Positions 51,791 to 62,766 are shown, counted from the stretch's first letter. The stretch is DNA of 64,000 bases from an uncultured Tissierellia bacterium (GCA_947253765.1 CAMYAK010000007.1:1-64000), one strand, 5' to 3'. Numbers and translations are program-made. The notes: generated by a model not told the origin, from the letters alone.

Positions 51791-54085
51791 CTAAAGGTCA
51801 TTATCTATAAGCCCTGCTTCTTTAAAGAGCGGAAATAGTACGTGTGGGGTCATAGGTGCCTTATCGGCCTGAATGCCTGTTGCCTGTAAAATCGCATTTC
51901 TTATGGCCGGTGCGGGTGAGCATGTCGGAGGCTCACCTAGTGACTTGGTGTTGAAAGGACTTGTGGGCTCGGGATTCTGAATAAAGTAAACTTCGAATTC
52001 CGGCGTATCTGCTACTGTTCCAAGCTTATAGTCCAAAAGATTGTCGTTCAGTATCCTGCCCTTATCATTGAATTTAAGCTCCTCCGAGAGGGCAAATCCC
52101 AAGGCCATGCTCATTCCGCCGTGGACCTGGGCTTCAGCCAGGGCCGGGTTTATGAGCTTACCGCAATCATGGACGTTTACAAGTTTTATGACCTTGACCT
52201 TGCCAAGGTTTATATCTACCTCAACTTCAGCGAAGCTGCACCCGAAGGAATAGGCGTTCGACCTTACAGTGTGGGTCTCTTCGGCTGTAATATGGAGGTT
52301 TGGATCCTTTAATGTATACATTGTTTTTGTTGCCAATTCTCCCATTGACATCAGAATCTTGCCGTCCGGAACTCTGACAATGTTGCTCTCAATTATGTCA
52401 AGATTATTGGTGGTGATTCCGGTTTCCAGGTAGGCCCTCTCCAGGATCTTTTTCTTGAGTTCCTTACCTGTTTTGGTAATCGAGAAGCTTGCCATGTATG
52501 TCTGCCTTGAAGCGAAGGCTCCAAGGCCGAATGGGGTAACATCGGTATCCTGGCTGCTTATGACGTGGACGTCTTCAAGCTTAAGACCGACTGTATCGGC
52601 AGCCATCTGGGTGTAAGCGGTATCGGCACCCTGGCCAATCTCCGTTTCAGGCAGCTGGACCTGGATAGATCCGTCCTGGTTGACAACCATCCTGCATGCG
52701 GAAAATTCAAGTGAAATCGGGAAGACCCCGGTGTTATACCAGAAAACTGCACAACCGATTCCACGCCTTATGCTTCCGGTCTGGTTTTTATACAATTCTT
52801 TCTTCTTATAATAGTCAATGGCCTCAGCGCCCTTGTCCAGGCACTGTCTGAAAGAATCTGCATAGTTTTGATTCTTTGAGAAGGGATCCAAATATCCCTT
52901 GGGCATGACATTCCTATATCTGAGCTCAAGCGGATCAATTCCCAAGGCCTTGGCAATATCGTCCTGGTGAGACTCGGTTGCGAACATTGACTGGGGTATA
53001 CCGTAGCCTCTCATAGCCCCGGCTGTCGGCAAGTTTGTATAAACTGAATAGGCATCTCCCTTGACATTATCACATGGATAAAGCTGGTGGAGGCAGCCCA
53101 GTGCCTTTCCTGCTATTGAGTGGCCGTGTGATGCATAGCCCCCGTTATTTGAATAAACCTTCATCTCTCTGGCTACATAATCGCCGTTCTTCCTGCAATA
53201 TGTGGCCATGTATATTTTCATGGAGTGTCTGGTCCTGGTGGACACAAAGGTCTCTTCCCTTGACGGCAGAAGTTTTACGGGATGGCCGTGAACCTGAGTA
53301 GTTAAGAAAGCACATAAGGGTTCATACAAGGCATCCTGCTTGTTTCCGAATCCACCGCCAATGTAGGGCTTGATTATCCTGACCTTACCCCATGGAATAC
53401 CAAGGGCCTGGCCCACACACCTTCTGACTATATGGGGTATCTGTGTTGAAGCAACAACAACAATCTTCCCCGCCTCTTCATAAGCATATACATCAGGGTT
53501 TTCCAGGTGGGAATGCTGGACTATCGGAGTTTCATACCAGCCCTCAACCTTGATCAGGCCCTCTTCCTTGATGGCCTCTTCAAAATTCCCCTTGTTATTG
53601 GTTGTATGTTTAATGATATTATCCGGAAATTCCTCATGGATGGGGTGGACAACATCCTTCATGGAATCGAAGACTTCGGTCTTAACCTCGTATTCCTCAT
53701 ATTCCACCTTGATCTTCTTTGCAGCCCTCTTGGCCGCAACCTCATCCCTTGCGATGATAACCGCAATGTCATCTCCGTAATACCTTACATGCTCATTTAA
53801 AAGCCTCCTGTCCGCTATGTCCTGGTGGCTTTCTTCCGTAGACCAGGGATGGCCTGCAGTTGGAAAACTATGTTTGGGCACATCGAAACAGGTGATAATC
53901 TTGACAACGTCAGGCACTTTTAAGGCTTCCTCTAAATCAAAGCTCAGAACCCTGCCGTGACCAATTGTCGAGTGTATTATCTTTGCATAATATGCATTTT
54001 GGGGTATCAGGTCTTCTGTGAATTTTGCTCTGCCGGTAACCTTATCAAAGGCATCGACCCTTTGCACACTTTTGCCTACATACAT
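51791..54085 (-). CDS. xdhA: xanthine dehydrogenase molybdenum-binding subunit
   Basis: 764 aa. Xanthine dehydrogenase/CoxL family: GKSVQRVDAFDKVTGRAKFTEDL start, GGGFGNKQDALYEPLCAFLT, GAMRGYGIPQSMFATESH with the substrate-site Arg, GQGADTAYTQMAADTVG, and SLGEPPTCSPAPAIRNAI with the catalytic Glu near the end. It hydroxylates a purine at the molybdenum centre. Together with xdhB and xdhC it forms a second, three-subunit hydroxylase distinct from the fused selenium enzyme; in E. coli the pair is XdhABC and XdhD. Which enzyme uses selenium is not decided by sequence. Confidence 0.94.
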   Translation of the reverse strand: MYVGKSVQRVDAFDKVTGRAKFTEDLIPQNAYYAKIIHSTIGHGRVLSFDLEEALKVPDVVKIITCFDVPKHSFPTAGHPWSTEESHQDIADRRLLNEHVRYYGDDIAVIIARDEVAAKRAAKKIKVEYEEYEVKTEVFDSMKDVVHPIHEEFPDNIIKHTTNNKGNFEEAIKEEGLIKVEGWYETPIVQHSHLENPDVYAYEEAGKIVVVASTQIPHIVRRCVGQALGIPWGKVRIIKPYIGGGFGNKQDALYEPLCAFLTTQVHGHPVKLLPSREETFVSTRTRHSMKIYMATYCRKNGDYVAREMKVYSNNGGYASHGHSIAGKALGCLHQLYPCDNVKGDAYSVYTNLPTAGAMRGYGIPQSMFATESHQDDIAKALGIDPLELRYRNVMPKGYLDPFSKNQNYADSFRQCLDKGAEAIDYYKKKELYKNQTGSIRRGIGCAVFWYNTGVFPISLEFSACRMVVNQDGSIQVQLPETEIGQGADTAYTQMAADTVGLKLEDVHVISSQDTDVTPFGLGAFASRQTYMASFSITKTGKELKKKILERAYLETGITTNNLDIIESNIVRVPDGKILMSMGELATKTMYTLKDPNLHITAEETHTVRSNAYSFGCSFAEVEVDINLGKVKVIKLVNVHDCGKLINPALAEAQVHGGMSMALGFALSEELKFNDKGRILNDNLLDYKLGTVADTPEFEVYFIQNPEPTSPFNTKSLGEPPTCSPAPAIRNAILQATGIQADKAPMTPHVLFPLFKEAGLIDNDL

Positions 54086-54186
54086 CAGAAAATCTCCTTC
54101 CTATTTTCGATTTCCTAATTTATTTATTCCCGGTCAGCTTATCCGACCGGCTTACTTCCTTATTAATAAGGTATCAATTTACTGAC

Positions 54187-55563
54187 TTACTTGTCCATAT
54201 GGACCCTCTCTGCCGCCTCTTCTTCCAAAGTCTTATTCGGTATGATCAGGTTTAGGAAAAATACTATAACCGTCGCAAGTACTACCGGTGAAGAGGTGAA
54301 CACCATTTTGAACCAGTCCGGGAAAGCCGCAATAGCTGCCGGGTTGAGTTCCGTTATACCCATGCCCAAGGCTATGGCCAATCCCGTGATAGTAACATTT
54401 CTCGATGACATCTCGTCCGAAGTTATGAGCTTCATCCCGCTCATAGTTATCTGGGCAAAAACTGTAACAGTTGCACCCCCTATTACCGACTGGGGAACTG
54501 AAAGCATAACTGCGCCAAACTTGGGCATAAAGCCCGCTATCAATATCATAATTGCCGTTATATTCATAACGTGTCTGGATATAACCTTTGTAAGGCTGAC
54601 AATGCCTACATTCTGAGAATATGAAGCTGTCGGCAGACCCCCGATAAATGACGAGGCCATGTTTACCAAGCCATAAGCTTTAATACCGCCTTCAAGCTCT
54701 TCCCCTGTAGGCTGCCTATCCATTCCGCCGGCTGTAGTTGAGGAGAAGTCTCCCACCGCCTGTATGGAATTTACCGCGAACATCACAGCCATGGTCAAGC
54801 AGGCATCCCAATGAAATTCAATCTTAAATGGCATGATTTTTGGAACTATCAGCCAGTTTGAATTGATAATGTCCGTAAAGTCCACAATGTTAAAGCAAAG
54901 TGAAACTATATAACCAACAGCAATCCCTATAAGTATGGCTGAGAGTTTCACAATTCCCTTGCCGAACATATTGCAGAAAATCACAACTGCCAAGGTTACA
55001 AGTGAGACAATCCAAAAGACCGGGGCCCCCTGGTCAGGATGGCTGTTTCCCCCGGCCATGTAGTTCAAGGCCACTGAATATAGGGACAGACCTATGGTCA
55101 AGACCACGGTTCCGCTTACCATGGGCGGAAAATATTTATACAGTCTTTTTATGTTCATGCCCACTATGAAGGCTACAAGACCTCCGACTATCTGGGCTCC
55201 AAACACAGCTCCAATCCCATATTTCACAGCAACCGAAACTATAACCGGGATATAGGCGAAAGAAATCCCCATGACCATGGGGAGCCTGGAACCCAGGCCC
55301 AGCTTTACTATGGGGTAAAGCTGGAGGAAGGTGGCCAGGGCGGCCACAAACATACTTGCCTGGATCAGGTATATTGATTCTGCATGGGTCAGGGCGTAGG
55401 GAGTCCCGGCCAGGGTGTTTGTCAATACTATTGCCGGCAGGGTATTTCCCACTATCATAGCCAAAAGGTGCTGGAGGGCTATCGGAAAGGCTTTTTTAAA
55501 TTCCGGCTTCCCATTGAAGTCGAAAAGGCTCCTGTTTACGGTCTCTTTAGATTTGTTTTGCAT
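54187..55563 (-). CDS. NCS2 family purine (xanthine/uric acid) permease
   Basis: 458 aa, polytopic, nucleobase:cation symporter-2 family. Start region ALQHLLAMIVGNTLPAIVL with the conserved QH of helix 1, then LGSRLPMVMGISFAYI, QAVGDFSSTTAGGMDR and the family motif region SYSQNVGIVSLTKV. UacT/XanP-type permeases import uric acid or xanthine with protons. It lies between xdhA and ssnA and brings in the substrate of the operon. Exact specificity cannot be read from the sequence. Confidence 0.93.
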   Translation of the reverse strand: MQNKSKETVNRSLFDFNGKPEFKKAFPIALQHLLAMIVGNTLPAIVLTNTLAGTPYALTHAESIYLIQASMFVAALATFLQLYPIVKLGLGSRLPMVMGISFAYIPVIVSVAVKYGIGAVFGAQIVGGLVAFIVGMNIKRLYKYFPPMVSGTVVLTIGLSLYSVALNYMAGGNSHPDQGAPVFWIVSLVTLAVVIFCNMFGKGIVKLSAILIGIAVGYIVSLCFNIVDFTDIINSNWLIVPKIMPFKIEFHWDACLTMAVMFAVNSIQAVGDFSSTTAGGMDRQPTGEELEGGIKAYGLVNMASSFIGGLPTASYSQNVGIVSLTKVISRHVMNITAIMILIAGFMPKFGAVMLSVPQSVIGGATVTVFAQITMSGMKLITSDEMSSRNVTITGLAIALGMGITELNPAAIAAFPDWFKMVFTSSPVVLATVIVFFLNLIIPNKTLEEEAAERVHMDK

Positions 55564-55585
55564 TTTTACTCCTAAATTTTTAGGA

Positions 55586-56905
55586 CTAGAGGTTTGGCCA
55601 GATTTGGGCTGCTCTCTGCCTTGAGTCTGCGTGGATCTTAGCCCTGTCTACAGTTACTATCTCCCTGTCTTTCATTACAAATTTACCATTAATGATGGTG
55701 TCATTTACCAATCTTCCGGTCAATCCGAACAGGACGTGGCCTGCCCAGTTATTGGCTCTGAGCGGTGTGTAGGGATCATAATCGAATGTGATTATATCCG
55801 CATAGGCCCCCTTCTGAATCCTTCCGACCGGCTTTTCCAGGTACCTGTCCATGATCTTGGGGTTATTCTTGAACTGCATTTCGATGGTTTCTCCGAAGCC
55901 CTTTGTTGGGTCGCAGGCATTGTGTGAAAGCAGGATGTTTGATACCTTCATGGACTCAAACATATCATTTGTATAAGCATCTGTTCCCATTCCTACCAGT
56001 ATGCCCTTTTCCAACATCCTTAGGATTGGAGGACATCCGACGGCATTATTCATGTTGGATTCGGGATTGAATACGGCCATAGCATTGTGGTGCTTGATAA
56101 TATCCATTTCCCTCTCATTTACATGAACATTGTGGACAGACAGGGTGTGCTCAGAGAAAATGTCATAGCCTTCAAGTCTTTCGACCACGCGCTTGCCGCT
56201 CATCTTCAAAGTTTCCCACTGGTCCTCAATACCCTCGGCAATGTGGACATGATAGCCGTCATATAGGCCGGCCATCTCATTTTTAGCCTTTTCAAGGGTC
56301 CTGTCGCTCAAGGTGAATGAAGCGTGGAGTCCGAATAGGCCGTGGAGCATATCATCTTCCTTCTTTGCCTGCTTGATCCACTCTATATTTTCTTTTATAC
56401 CCTGATCACTTTTTTCTATTCCGTCACGGTCGCTGACCTCATAGCAAAGGCTGGCCCTCATTCCGACTTCTTTGGCCGCTTCAGCCAATGTGAAGAGTGA
56501 CCCTTCTATTGAGTTTGGACCCGCATGGTGGTCAATTATGGTTGTTACACCGTTTGATATTGACTCCATGTATGTGGCAAGGCCGTTGAGCTTTACGTCT
56601 TTCAATGTAAGCTGCTTATCCAAGGCCCACCACTGATTTTTCAGGACATTGAAGAAGTTGTCTGTCGGCTTTGATACCGCCATCCCCCTTGCATATGTTG
56701 AATATATGTGGGAATGAGCGCATATGAAGCCCGGCATAACAAGCTTGTCGCTCTTATCAACCACTTCTTCATTGGGATACTTGCTTATAATCTCCTCCCT
56801 ATTGCCAACATCCTCGATGATGTTGTCTTTAATATAGATAGCTCCGTCTTCATAGAAGCTGTTTGAGGAGTCGTTGCATATTATAGCTTTTGCTGTAATT
56901 ATCAT
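55586..56905 (-). CDS. ssnA: SsnA-type aminohydrolase of the purine cluster
   Basis: 439 aa, metal-dependent amidohydrolase. H64-x-H66 in ICAHSHIYSTYARG, then DHHAGPN, HVHIAEG, VHNVHVN and MGTDAY supply the remaining ligands. The sequence starts MIITAKAIICNDS as in SsnA rather than guanine deaminase. It is one of the conserved genes of the anaerobic uric acid degradation cluster. The exact reaction (deamination or ring opening) was assigned only by pathway studies. It is 9 bases after ygfK. Confidence 0.92.
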   Translation of the reverse strand: MIITAKAIICNDSSNSFYEDGAIYIKDNIIEDVGNREEIISKYPNEEVVDKSDKLVMPGFICAHSHIYSTYARGMAVSKPTDNFFNVLKNQWWALDKQLTLKDVKLNGLATYMESISNGVTTIIDHHAGPNSIEGSLFTLAEAAKEVGMRASLCYEVSDRDGIEKSDQGIKENIEWIKQAKKEDDMLHGLFGLHASFTLSDRTLEKAKNEMAGLYDGYHVHIAEGIEDQWETLKMSGKRVVERLEGYDIFSEHTLSVHNVHVNEREMDIIKHHNAMAVFNPESNMNNAVGCPPILRMLEKGILVGMGTDAYTNDMFESMKVSNILLSHNACDPTKGFGETIEMQFKNNPKIMDRYLEKPVGRIQKGAYADIITFDYDPYTPLRANNWAGHVLFGLTGRLVNDTIINGKFVMKDREIVTVDRAKIHADSRQRAAQIWPNL

Positions 56906-56914
56906 AGTATCTCC

Positions 56915-59900
56915 TTATTTATTAAGTACCGCTGTCGGCTCCAGGTAGTAGCTGTAGTTCTTTTCAAGGCTTTCAATAAATCTTACAAATGTCTCGGAAA
57001 GGTCTTTTTCAATATCATTTGTTTCTATAATATTGCCATTTTCAATTCTTGCCTTGTAGTGACCCTCTCCAAGCTTGAGGATACCGACATTCGTTGAGTC
57101 GATGAAATCTTCCTCTGTCCAGAATACCGTGAACTTGTCCTTGTAGGGCAGTCCTGCATGGGGGCAGAAAACTCCGCAGTTTCCGCACTCGTTGCACATT
57201 CCGTCTATATGGACTATCTGGTGGAGGTTGTCATAACCGGCAACTTCTATGGCTGCATTGGCCCTGTTGGGGCAGACCTCGGTGCAGACTTCACAAATCT
57301 GATCGCACTTGAGGCATCTTTCTCCCTCGGATTTTCCGGCCTTAATCTCTTCAAGGAAGCCCCTCTTCAAATAGATTTTCTCGGCATCTTCATGAACATT
57401 GAATTTCTTGAAGTCATTGCCAAGACCCTCTTTTTTGAGGATGTCCAGGGCGACCTTCTTGGCATCTCCCATGGCCTTGACTATGGTTGATGCTCCTGTC
57501 TTGCAGTCTCCTATAATATATACGTTCTTTATATTTGATTCGTTTGTTTCGAGGAGCTTGGGTTTCTTGCGGTCATCAAGGTTGATTCCGTTCTTTTCAA
57601 AGCTTGTGGTATCAACTCTTGCTCCGGTAGCCCCGATAACAGCGTCAAATTCCATTTCAAGGAATTCTCCGGTCCCCTCTATGGACTTTCTTCCGCTGGC
57701 ATCGAAGGCACCAAGCTTCATCTTTTCACATTTGAGTATCTTTCCGTCATATGAGATCGGTGCTAAGAGCTCATAGATCTTGTGACCCTCCGCCTTTACA
57801 TCATTGACTTCTCCCTGAGTTGCCGGCATATAGGCTTCGGTCCTTCTATAGACGAGTGAAGCCTCTTCAACGCCCGCCTGTCTTGCAGCTGTTCTTGTGC
57901 AGTCCATTGCAACGTCTCCGGCTCCGACTATGGCAACCTTCTTGCCAAGTTTTGCTCCGCCTTCCATCCTGCATTTCCACAGGAAATCAAGAGCGTCTAT
58001 CACGTGTTCACTGCCCTCTTTAACAGGTGACCAGCCCTCTTTCCAAGCCCCGGTTGCAACTATGACGTAATCAAATTCTTTTTTCAGGTCTTCATAGGAT
58101 TCGGTAACTTCATGGTTGAAGACAAACTCGACTCCCTGCTTGACCGCTATCTGATAATCCCTTTCAATCTCCTCATCTGAAATTCTGAAATCGGGAATTA
58201 CATGGCTTACAATTCCATAGGGCTTGCCAAGTTTCTCAAACACTTTTACCTGAACGCCGTTCCTCCTCAAGTAAGAAGCGACGGCAATTCCGGCCGGACC
58301 TGCACCGATTACGCAGACCTTGGAGTCCGACTTGATCGGGGTCTTTTCAATTTTCCCGAGATAAGCTTCCTGGGCCTCGTTTGCAGCTATGAGCTTGATT
58401 TCTCTTATCTGCAGGGTCTTTTCATAATCAACCCTTGTACAATGGTCCTGGCAATAGTGGGCACAGAGCTCTCCCAATATAGTCGGTGATGTGTTGTCGT
58501 TGGCAATTACTTCGAACGCCTTATCATATTCCCCGTCCGCTACGAGCTTGAGGTATTCAGGAACCTGCTGGCCTATGGGGCAACCGCCCTGTTTGCAGGG
58601 TGCCTTAAAGCAGTCGGTAAGGGGCAGGGCCGAATCGGTTTTTCTTGATTGGACCTTTTCTCTGTAAAGCTTGTTGTTTTTCCAATCGCCTATGATCTTG
58701 TCTCTCAAGGCAATAACCTTGTCTACGTCTATTCCCTTGAACTCACGGTCCAGTAGGCTCTCGCTCTCCTCGGCAAGCTGCTTGAACCTGGCATATCCTC
58801 CCGGTTTAAGTATAGTTGTGGCAACAGTTACAGGTTGGCCTATAACATCGAAAATCTCTTTTATATTAATTGCGTCGGCACCGCCTGAATATGAGATCGG
58901 GAGCTTGCCGCCAAATTTCTTTGAAAGCATGGCCGCCATAGAAATTGTTAATGGAAGGAGTGACCTGCCTGACATGTACATTTCCTGTGAAGGCAATTCA
59001 TTTCTCTCGACATCAACAGGGAAGGTGTTGGTCAGCTTAACACCGAAGGCCAGGCCTTCTTTTTCAGCAATTTTCATGAGCTTGTCAATCATAACCACAG
59101 CATCCTCGTACTGGAGGTCGTTGTTGAAGTGGTGGTCGGTGAAGGCTATGTAGTCATAACCCATATCATCCAAGGTCTTTCTTGCATATTCATAGCCCAG
59201 CATGGTCGGGTTGCACTTGATGAAGGTGTTTACTTTCTTGACCGTCAACAAGTATTGAGCTATTGCCTCGATTTCATGGGCCGGGCAACCGTGGAGGGTT
59301 GACAGGGTTATTGAGCTGCACACTTTAGGGCTGATTTTTTCAAGGTCTTCCTTGCCGAACTTCCTAAGAATGTCGGTGTTCTGTAAAAATTCCACGCATT
59401 CTTTGTAGATCTTGGAATTGGAAGCGTCCTTCAAGCCTTCGATATAGTTGTCAATTTTCTCAGATTGGATTCCCTTGAGGTCGTATCCGACAGACATGTT
59501 ATAAGCAAAGTCTTTTGAATCTGCCAGGTCAAATTCCTTGGCCAATACTTGAATGGCGAAGTAGCCCTTAATATACTCGTCATAAGCCTGTTGGACTGTG
59601 AGCTCTGTTGACCACTCACAGTTGTAGCATTCATCCTGGGCCAAGATACAGGGTCTTCCTATGGCTTTCTGGATGTCCTCGCCGTCAAGGATCTGGACGG
59701 TTTTCAATTCTATAAATCTGGCTCCCGTAAGGTAGGATGTGATTATATTTTGAGCCAACTGGCTGTGGGGTCCCGCTGCAGGTCCTACGGCTGATGAAAT
59801 TTCATCGCCGAATACAGTCTTGAGCTTTTTACCTGACTCATTATGGTAAAAGTCTTCCTTTTTTACACCGAAAACTCTGCCGCGGCTCTCATATTCCTTG

Positions 59901-59953
59901 AGTGCCCACTTGATTAACTGGTCGAAAGGTAACGGTCTCATGAATTCACTCAT
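56915..59953 (-). CDS. ygfK: YgfK, FeS-flavoprotein of the purine cluster (putative selenate reductase subunit)
   Basis: 1012 aa from the ATG after GAGGGAG; seven extra codons upstream are unlikely. Residues ~1-430 resemble dihydroorotate/dihydropyrimidine dehydrogenase (AVGPAAGPHSQLAQNIITS; STLHGCPAHEIEAIAQYL; CNPTMLGYEYAR). Then a cysteine-rich GltD-like part (CKQGGCPIGQQVPEYL; CAHYCQDHCTR), FAD and NAD sites (VIGAGPAGIAVASYLRRNG; VAIVGAGDVAMDCTRTA) and two C-terminal [4Fe-4S] motifs (CDQICEVCTEVCPN; CNECGNCGVFCPH). This layout fits reduction of a purine or pyrimidine-type ring with NAD(P)H, as expected in anaerobic urate breakdown; the selenate reductase name is historical. Confidence 0.93.
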   Translation of the reverse strand: MSEFMRPLPFDQLIKWALKEYESRGRVFGVKKEDFYHNESGKKLKTVFGDEISSAVGPAAGPHSQLAQNIITSYLTGARFIELKTVQILDGEDIQKAIGRPCILAQDECYNCEWSTELTVQQAYDEYIKGYFAIQVLAKEFDLADSKDFAYNMSVGYDLKGIQSEKIDNYIEGLKDASNSKIYKECVEFLQNTDILRKFGKEDLEKISPKVCSSITLSTLHGCPAHEIEAIAQYLLTVKKVNTFIKCNPTMLGYEYARKTLDDMGYDYIAFTDHHFNNDLQYEDAVVMIDKLMKIAEKEGLAFGVKLTNTFPVDVERNELPSQEMYMSGRSLLPLTISMAAMLSKKFGGKLPISYSGGADAINIKEIFDVIGQPVTVATTILKPGGYARFKQLAEESESLLDREFKGIDVDKVIALRDKIIGDWKNNKLYREKVQSRKTDSALPLTDCFKAPCKQGGCPIGQQVPEYLKLVADGEYDKAFEVIANDNTSPTILGELCAHYCQDHCTRVDYEKTLQIREIKLIAANEAQEAYLGKIEKTPIKSDSKVCVIGAGPAGIAVASYLRRNGVQVKVFEKLGKPYGIVSHVIPDFRISDEEIERDYQIAVKQGVEFVFNHEVTESYEDLKKEFDYVIVATGAWKEGWSPVKEGSEHVIDALDFLWKCRMEGGAKLGKKVAIVGAGDVAMDCTRTAARQAGVEEASLVYRRTEAYMPATQGEVNDVKAEGHKIYELLAPISYDGKILKCEKMKLGAFDASGRKSIEGTGEFLEMEFDAVIGATGARVDTTSFEKNGINLDDRKKPKLLETNESNIKNVYIIGDCKTGASTIVKAMGDAKKVALDILKKEGLGNDFKKFNVHEDAEKIYLKRGFLEEIKAGKSEGERCLKCDQICEVCTEVCPNRANAAIEVAGYDNLHQIVHIDGMCNECGNCGVFCPHAGLPYKDKFTVFWTEEDFIDSTNVGILKLGEGHYKARIENGNIIETNDIEKDLSETFVRFIESLEKNYSYYLEPTAVLNK

Positions 59954-60060
59954 ATCTACTCCCTCGCTTTTCAATTTGTGAAAAGGTTTTTTTAACCGGA
60001 AATTGCCGGGGACAAATTCCCCAGCCTTTCCTATTTTGTCTTAATTCCTTATGACACTTT

Positions 60061-60093
60061 AGCCGGCATCCGATATGCCCTCGGATACCGGCT
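60061..60093. other. intercistronic hairpin between ygeY and ygfK
   Basis: AGCCGGCATCCGA / TCGGATACCGGCT makes a 13-bp stem with one mismatch and a 7-base loop inside the 167-bp gap, the widest inside the purine operon. No T-run follows on the operon strand, so it may mark a processing site or a weak attenuator. Confidence 0.5.
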
Positions 60094-60120
60094 ATATGTT
60101 CTTATGAATTTAATCTTAAA

Positions 60121-61440
60121 TTATTTTGTGTAAACCAGCGGCAGGGCTGCATAAACTGCTGCGCATGTTACCAAGTCCTGCTTGAAGGTTACTTCGTTTG
60201 GTGCGTGAGCCTGGTCCTCAGCTCCGGGTCCGAATCCGATAACGGGTATATCGTGACGTCCCATTATGGCAACACCGTTTGTTGAGAAGGTCCACTTGTC
60301 TATCAATGGACGTGCAGCCCTCTTCTTCTCTTCTTTTTCAATTTTCGGAGAAATTCTCTCGTCACCGAATAGGCCCTTATAAGCATCTTCCATGGCTTTG
60401 GTTACCTTGTGGTCTTTTGGAATTACCCATGTCGGGAAGTAGCATTCCTGCTCATATTCCAAGCCTGTCCATGAAGCTCTCTTGTAGTTGTACATGCTTA
60501 CCTTGCCGCCGTGCTTCTTTACTGAGGGCAGGTCTTCAATTTCTTTAATGCAGGACTGCCATGTCTCACCGGCTGTCATACGTCTGTCAAGAGAGATTGA
60601 GCATGAGTCTGCAACGGCGCATCTTGAAGGTGATGTGAAGAAGATCTGGCTTGTTGTTACTGTTCCGCGTCCCAGGAAGTTGGCTTCTTCATATTCTTTG
60701 TTGTACTTTTTATCAAGCATCTTTACCAGGCCCTTGATCTCAACAGAGTCGTCAGCCGGGTTCTCATTCAAAGCTTCAACGTCCTTTAGGATGTCAGCCA
60801 TCTTATAAATGGCGTTGTCTCCTCTTTCAGGAGCTGATCCGTGGCAGGATACACCCTTTACGTCAACGCGGATTTCCATTCTTCCCCTATGGCCTCTGTA
60901 AATTCCGCCGTCTGTGGGCTCTGTGGAAACTACGAATTCCGGACGTACATTTTCCTGTTCGATCATATATAACCAGCAGTTGCCGTCGCAGTCCTCTTCC
61001 TGGACTGTTCCTGTAACCAGGACCCTATACTTATCGTTGAGGTATCCCAAGTCCTTGAGGATCTTTGCTCCGTAAACAGCTGCTACAGGTCCGCCCAACT
61101 GGTCACTTGATCCGCGGCCGCCGATGAAATTGTCATCTTCAAAGCCCTCATAAGGATCGAATTCCCAGTTGTCAATGTTTCCGATACCTACTGTATCGAT
61201 ATGCCCGTCGAAGGCTATCAGGGTTTCACCTGTTCCCATTTCACCAAGAACGTTGCCCTGTTTGTCAATCCAAGCCTTGTTGAAGCCGACTTTTTCCATC
61301 TCTTCTTTTATTCTCTTGGCCTTGTCACCCTCTTCGCATGACTCGCCCTTAAGTCTGATCAGGTCTCTTAAAAAGGCGATCATATCCTTCTGATATCCCT
61401 GTGCTTTTTCCTTTATTAAATTAAAATCGAAATCTGCCAT
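60121..61440 (-). CDS. ygeY: YgeY family M20-type peptidase/deacylase
   Basis: 439 aa from the ATG after AAGGAGG. M20 metallohydrolase: H80 and D82 in [20 protein letters not shown] (bridging Asp), E148-E149 in [10 protein letters not shown], then [14 protein letters not shown] and the C-terminal His in [12 protein letters not shown]20 enzymes cleave amide or ureido bonds. In the purine cluster it probably removes carbamoyl or formyl groups from an open-chain intermediate on the way to 2,3-diaminopropionate. It follows ygeW by 47 bases. Confidence 0.93.
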   Translation of the reverse strand: MADFDFNLIKEKAQGYQKDMIAFLRDLIRLKGESCEEGDKAKRIKEEMEKVGFNKAWIDKQGNVLGEMGTGETLIAFDGHIDTVGIGNIDNWEFDPYEGFEDDNFIGGRGSSDQLGGPVAAVYGAKILKDLGYLNDKYRVLVTGTVQEEDCDGNCWLYMIEQENVRPEFVVSTEPTDGGIYRGHRGRMEIRVDVKGVSCHGSAPERGDNAIYKMADILKDVEALNENPADDSVEIKGLVKMLDKKYNKEYEEANFLGRGTVTTSQIFFTSPSRCAVADSCSISLDRRMTAGETWQSCIKEIEDLPSVKKHGGKVSMYNYKRASWTGLEYEQECYFPTWVIPKDHKVTKAMEDAYKGLFGDERISPKIEKEEKKRAARPLIDKWTFSTNGVAIMGRHDIPVIGFGPGAEDQAHAPNEVTFKQDLVTCAAVYAALPLVYTK

Positions 61441-61487
61441 TATCTTTTCCTCCTTAACCAAATATTTTTTATCCTCTAATCTCTTGA

Positions 61488-62690
61488 TTAGTTGTTGTCA
61501 TTAAGTCTCTTTGTTGCCTTTTCAACCAACTCGCTGAGCTTGGCCTGCGGATCCTTGATCTTCTGAAGAAGGATCATGGCCGCGATCACGTATGGCTTGT
61601 AGCTTGCCTGCTTGTAAAGCGGATCCCTGTAGCGATCAAATACTGACTCGTCAACTTCGCCCTCCTCGCATGAAAGACCTGTGATGTCGGCCGGCAGACA
61701 ATGCATGTAAAGGGCCTTGCCGTCTTTTGTAGTCTTCATCAATTCCTCTGTGCACTGCCAATCCATATGTGACTTGTTGGCTTCCAGGAGCTCATGCTCA
61801 AGCTTGTCAATTCCCGCCTGGTCTCCCTCTCCGTAGAGGTTTGTTCTCTTTTCCATGGCTGCAAAAGGTGCCCATGACTTAGGATAAACTATGTCGGCAT
61901 CCTTGAAAGCTTCTTCCATGGAGTTTGTCTTTGTGAATGACCCGCCGTATTTCTCGGCATTCTTCTTTGCTATCTCCTCAACCTCCGGCATGATCTCGTA
62001 TCCTTCCGGATGTGCCAAAACGACGTCCATTCCGAGTCTTGTGAAGAGGCCTGAGATTCCCTGGGGAACTGAAAGGGGCTTGCCGTATGAGGGTGAATAT
62101 GCCCAAGTCATAGCAACCTTCTTGCCCTTGAGATTCTCAATTCCGCCAAATTCATGTATTGCATGAAGGAGGTCGGCCATTGTCTGTGTCGGGTGGTCAA
62201 TGTCGCACTGGAGGTTGACCAATGTCGGTCTCTGTTCCAGAACGCCGTCATTAAATCCTTCCTGAACATATTCAGAGAAATTCTTCATGTATGTGTAGCC
62301 CTTGCCGATGTACATGTCGTCACGAATTCCGACAACGTCAGCCATGAAAGAAATCATGTTTGCTGTTTCTTTTACAGTCTCGCCGTGAGCGATCTGGCTC
62401 TTACCTTCATCCAAGTCCTGAACTTCAAGGCCTAAAAGGTTACAAGCTGATGCAAATGAGAAACGGGTTCTTGTTGAGTTGTCTCTGAAGAGTGAAATTC
62501 CAAGTCCTGAATCGAAGATCTTGGGAGAGATGTTCTCTTCTCTCATAGCCCTCAAAATGTCCGCAACCTGCCAGATTGCCTTCAACTCATCCTGTGACTT
62601 GTCCCATGTGTGGAAGAAATCATCGTGATAGAGCTTTGAAAAATCATACTGTCCTAAATCCTGAATTAACTTTTTGATGTCCTTTGCCAT
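61488..62690 (-). CDS. ygeW: YgeW family knotted carbamoyltransferase
   Basis: 400 aa. Carbamoyl phosphate motif STRTR at residues 72-76 ([15 protein letters not shown]), [12 protein letters not shown] in place of the usual HxxxS, and the HCLPA motif ([11 protein letters not shown]). Aspartate/ornithine transcarbamylase fold. In purine breakdown it should run towards carbamoyl phosphate plus an amine, such as conversion of a ureido compound to 2,3-diaminopropionate, giving ATP through a carbamate kinase (not in the window). It is 76 bases after ygeX. Confidence 0.94.
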   Translation of the reverse strand: MAKDIKKLIQDLGQYDFSKLYHDDFFHTWDKSQDELKAIWQVADILRAMREENISPKIFDSGLGISLFRDNSTRTRFSFASACNLLGLEVQDLDEGKSQIAHGETVKETANMISFMADVVGIRDDMYIGKGYTYMKNFSEYVQEGFNDGVLEQRPTLVNLQCDIDHPTQTMADLLHAIHEFGGIENLKGKKVAMTWAYSPSYGKPLSVPQGISGLFTRLGMDVVLAHPEGYEIMPEVEEIAKKNAEKYGGSFTKTNSMEEAFKDADIVYPKSWAPFAAMEKRTNLYGEGDQAGIDKLEHELLEANKSHMDWQCTEELMKTTKDGKALYMHCLPADITGLSCEEGEVDESVFDRYRDPLYKQASYKPYVIAAMILLQKIKDPQAKLSELVEKATKRLNDNN

Positions 62691-62766
62691 GTTAAAATCT
62701 CCTTTTCTTTTTTGTTATTTCCAAGCTTGACGTCTGCCGTCCGCTTATTTGCCTTTTTGCCAATAT

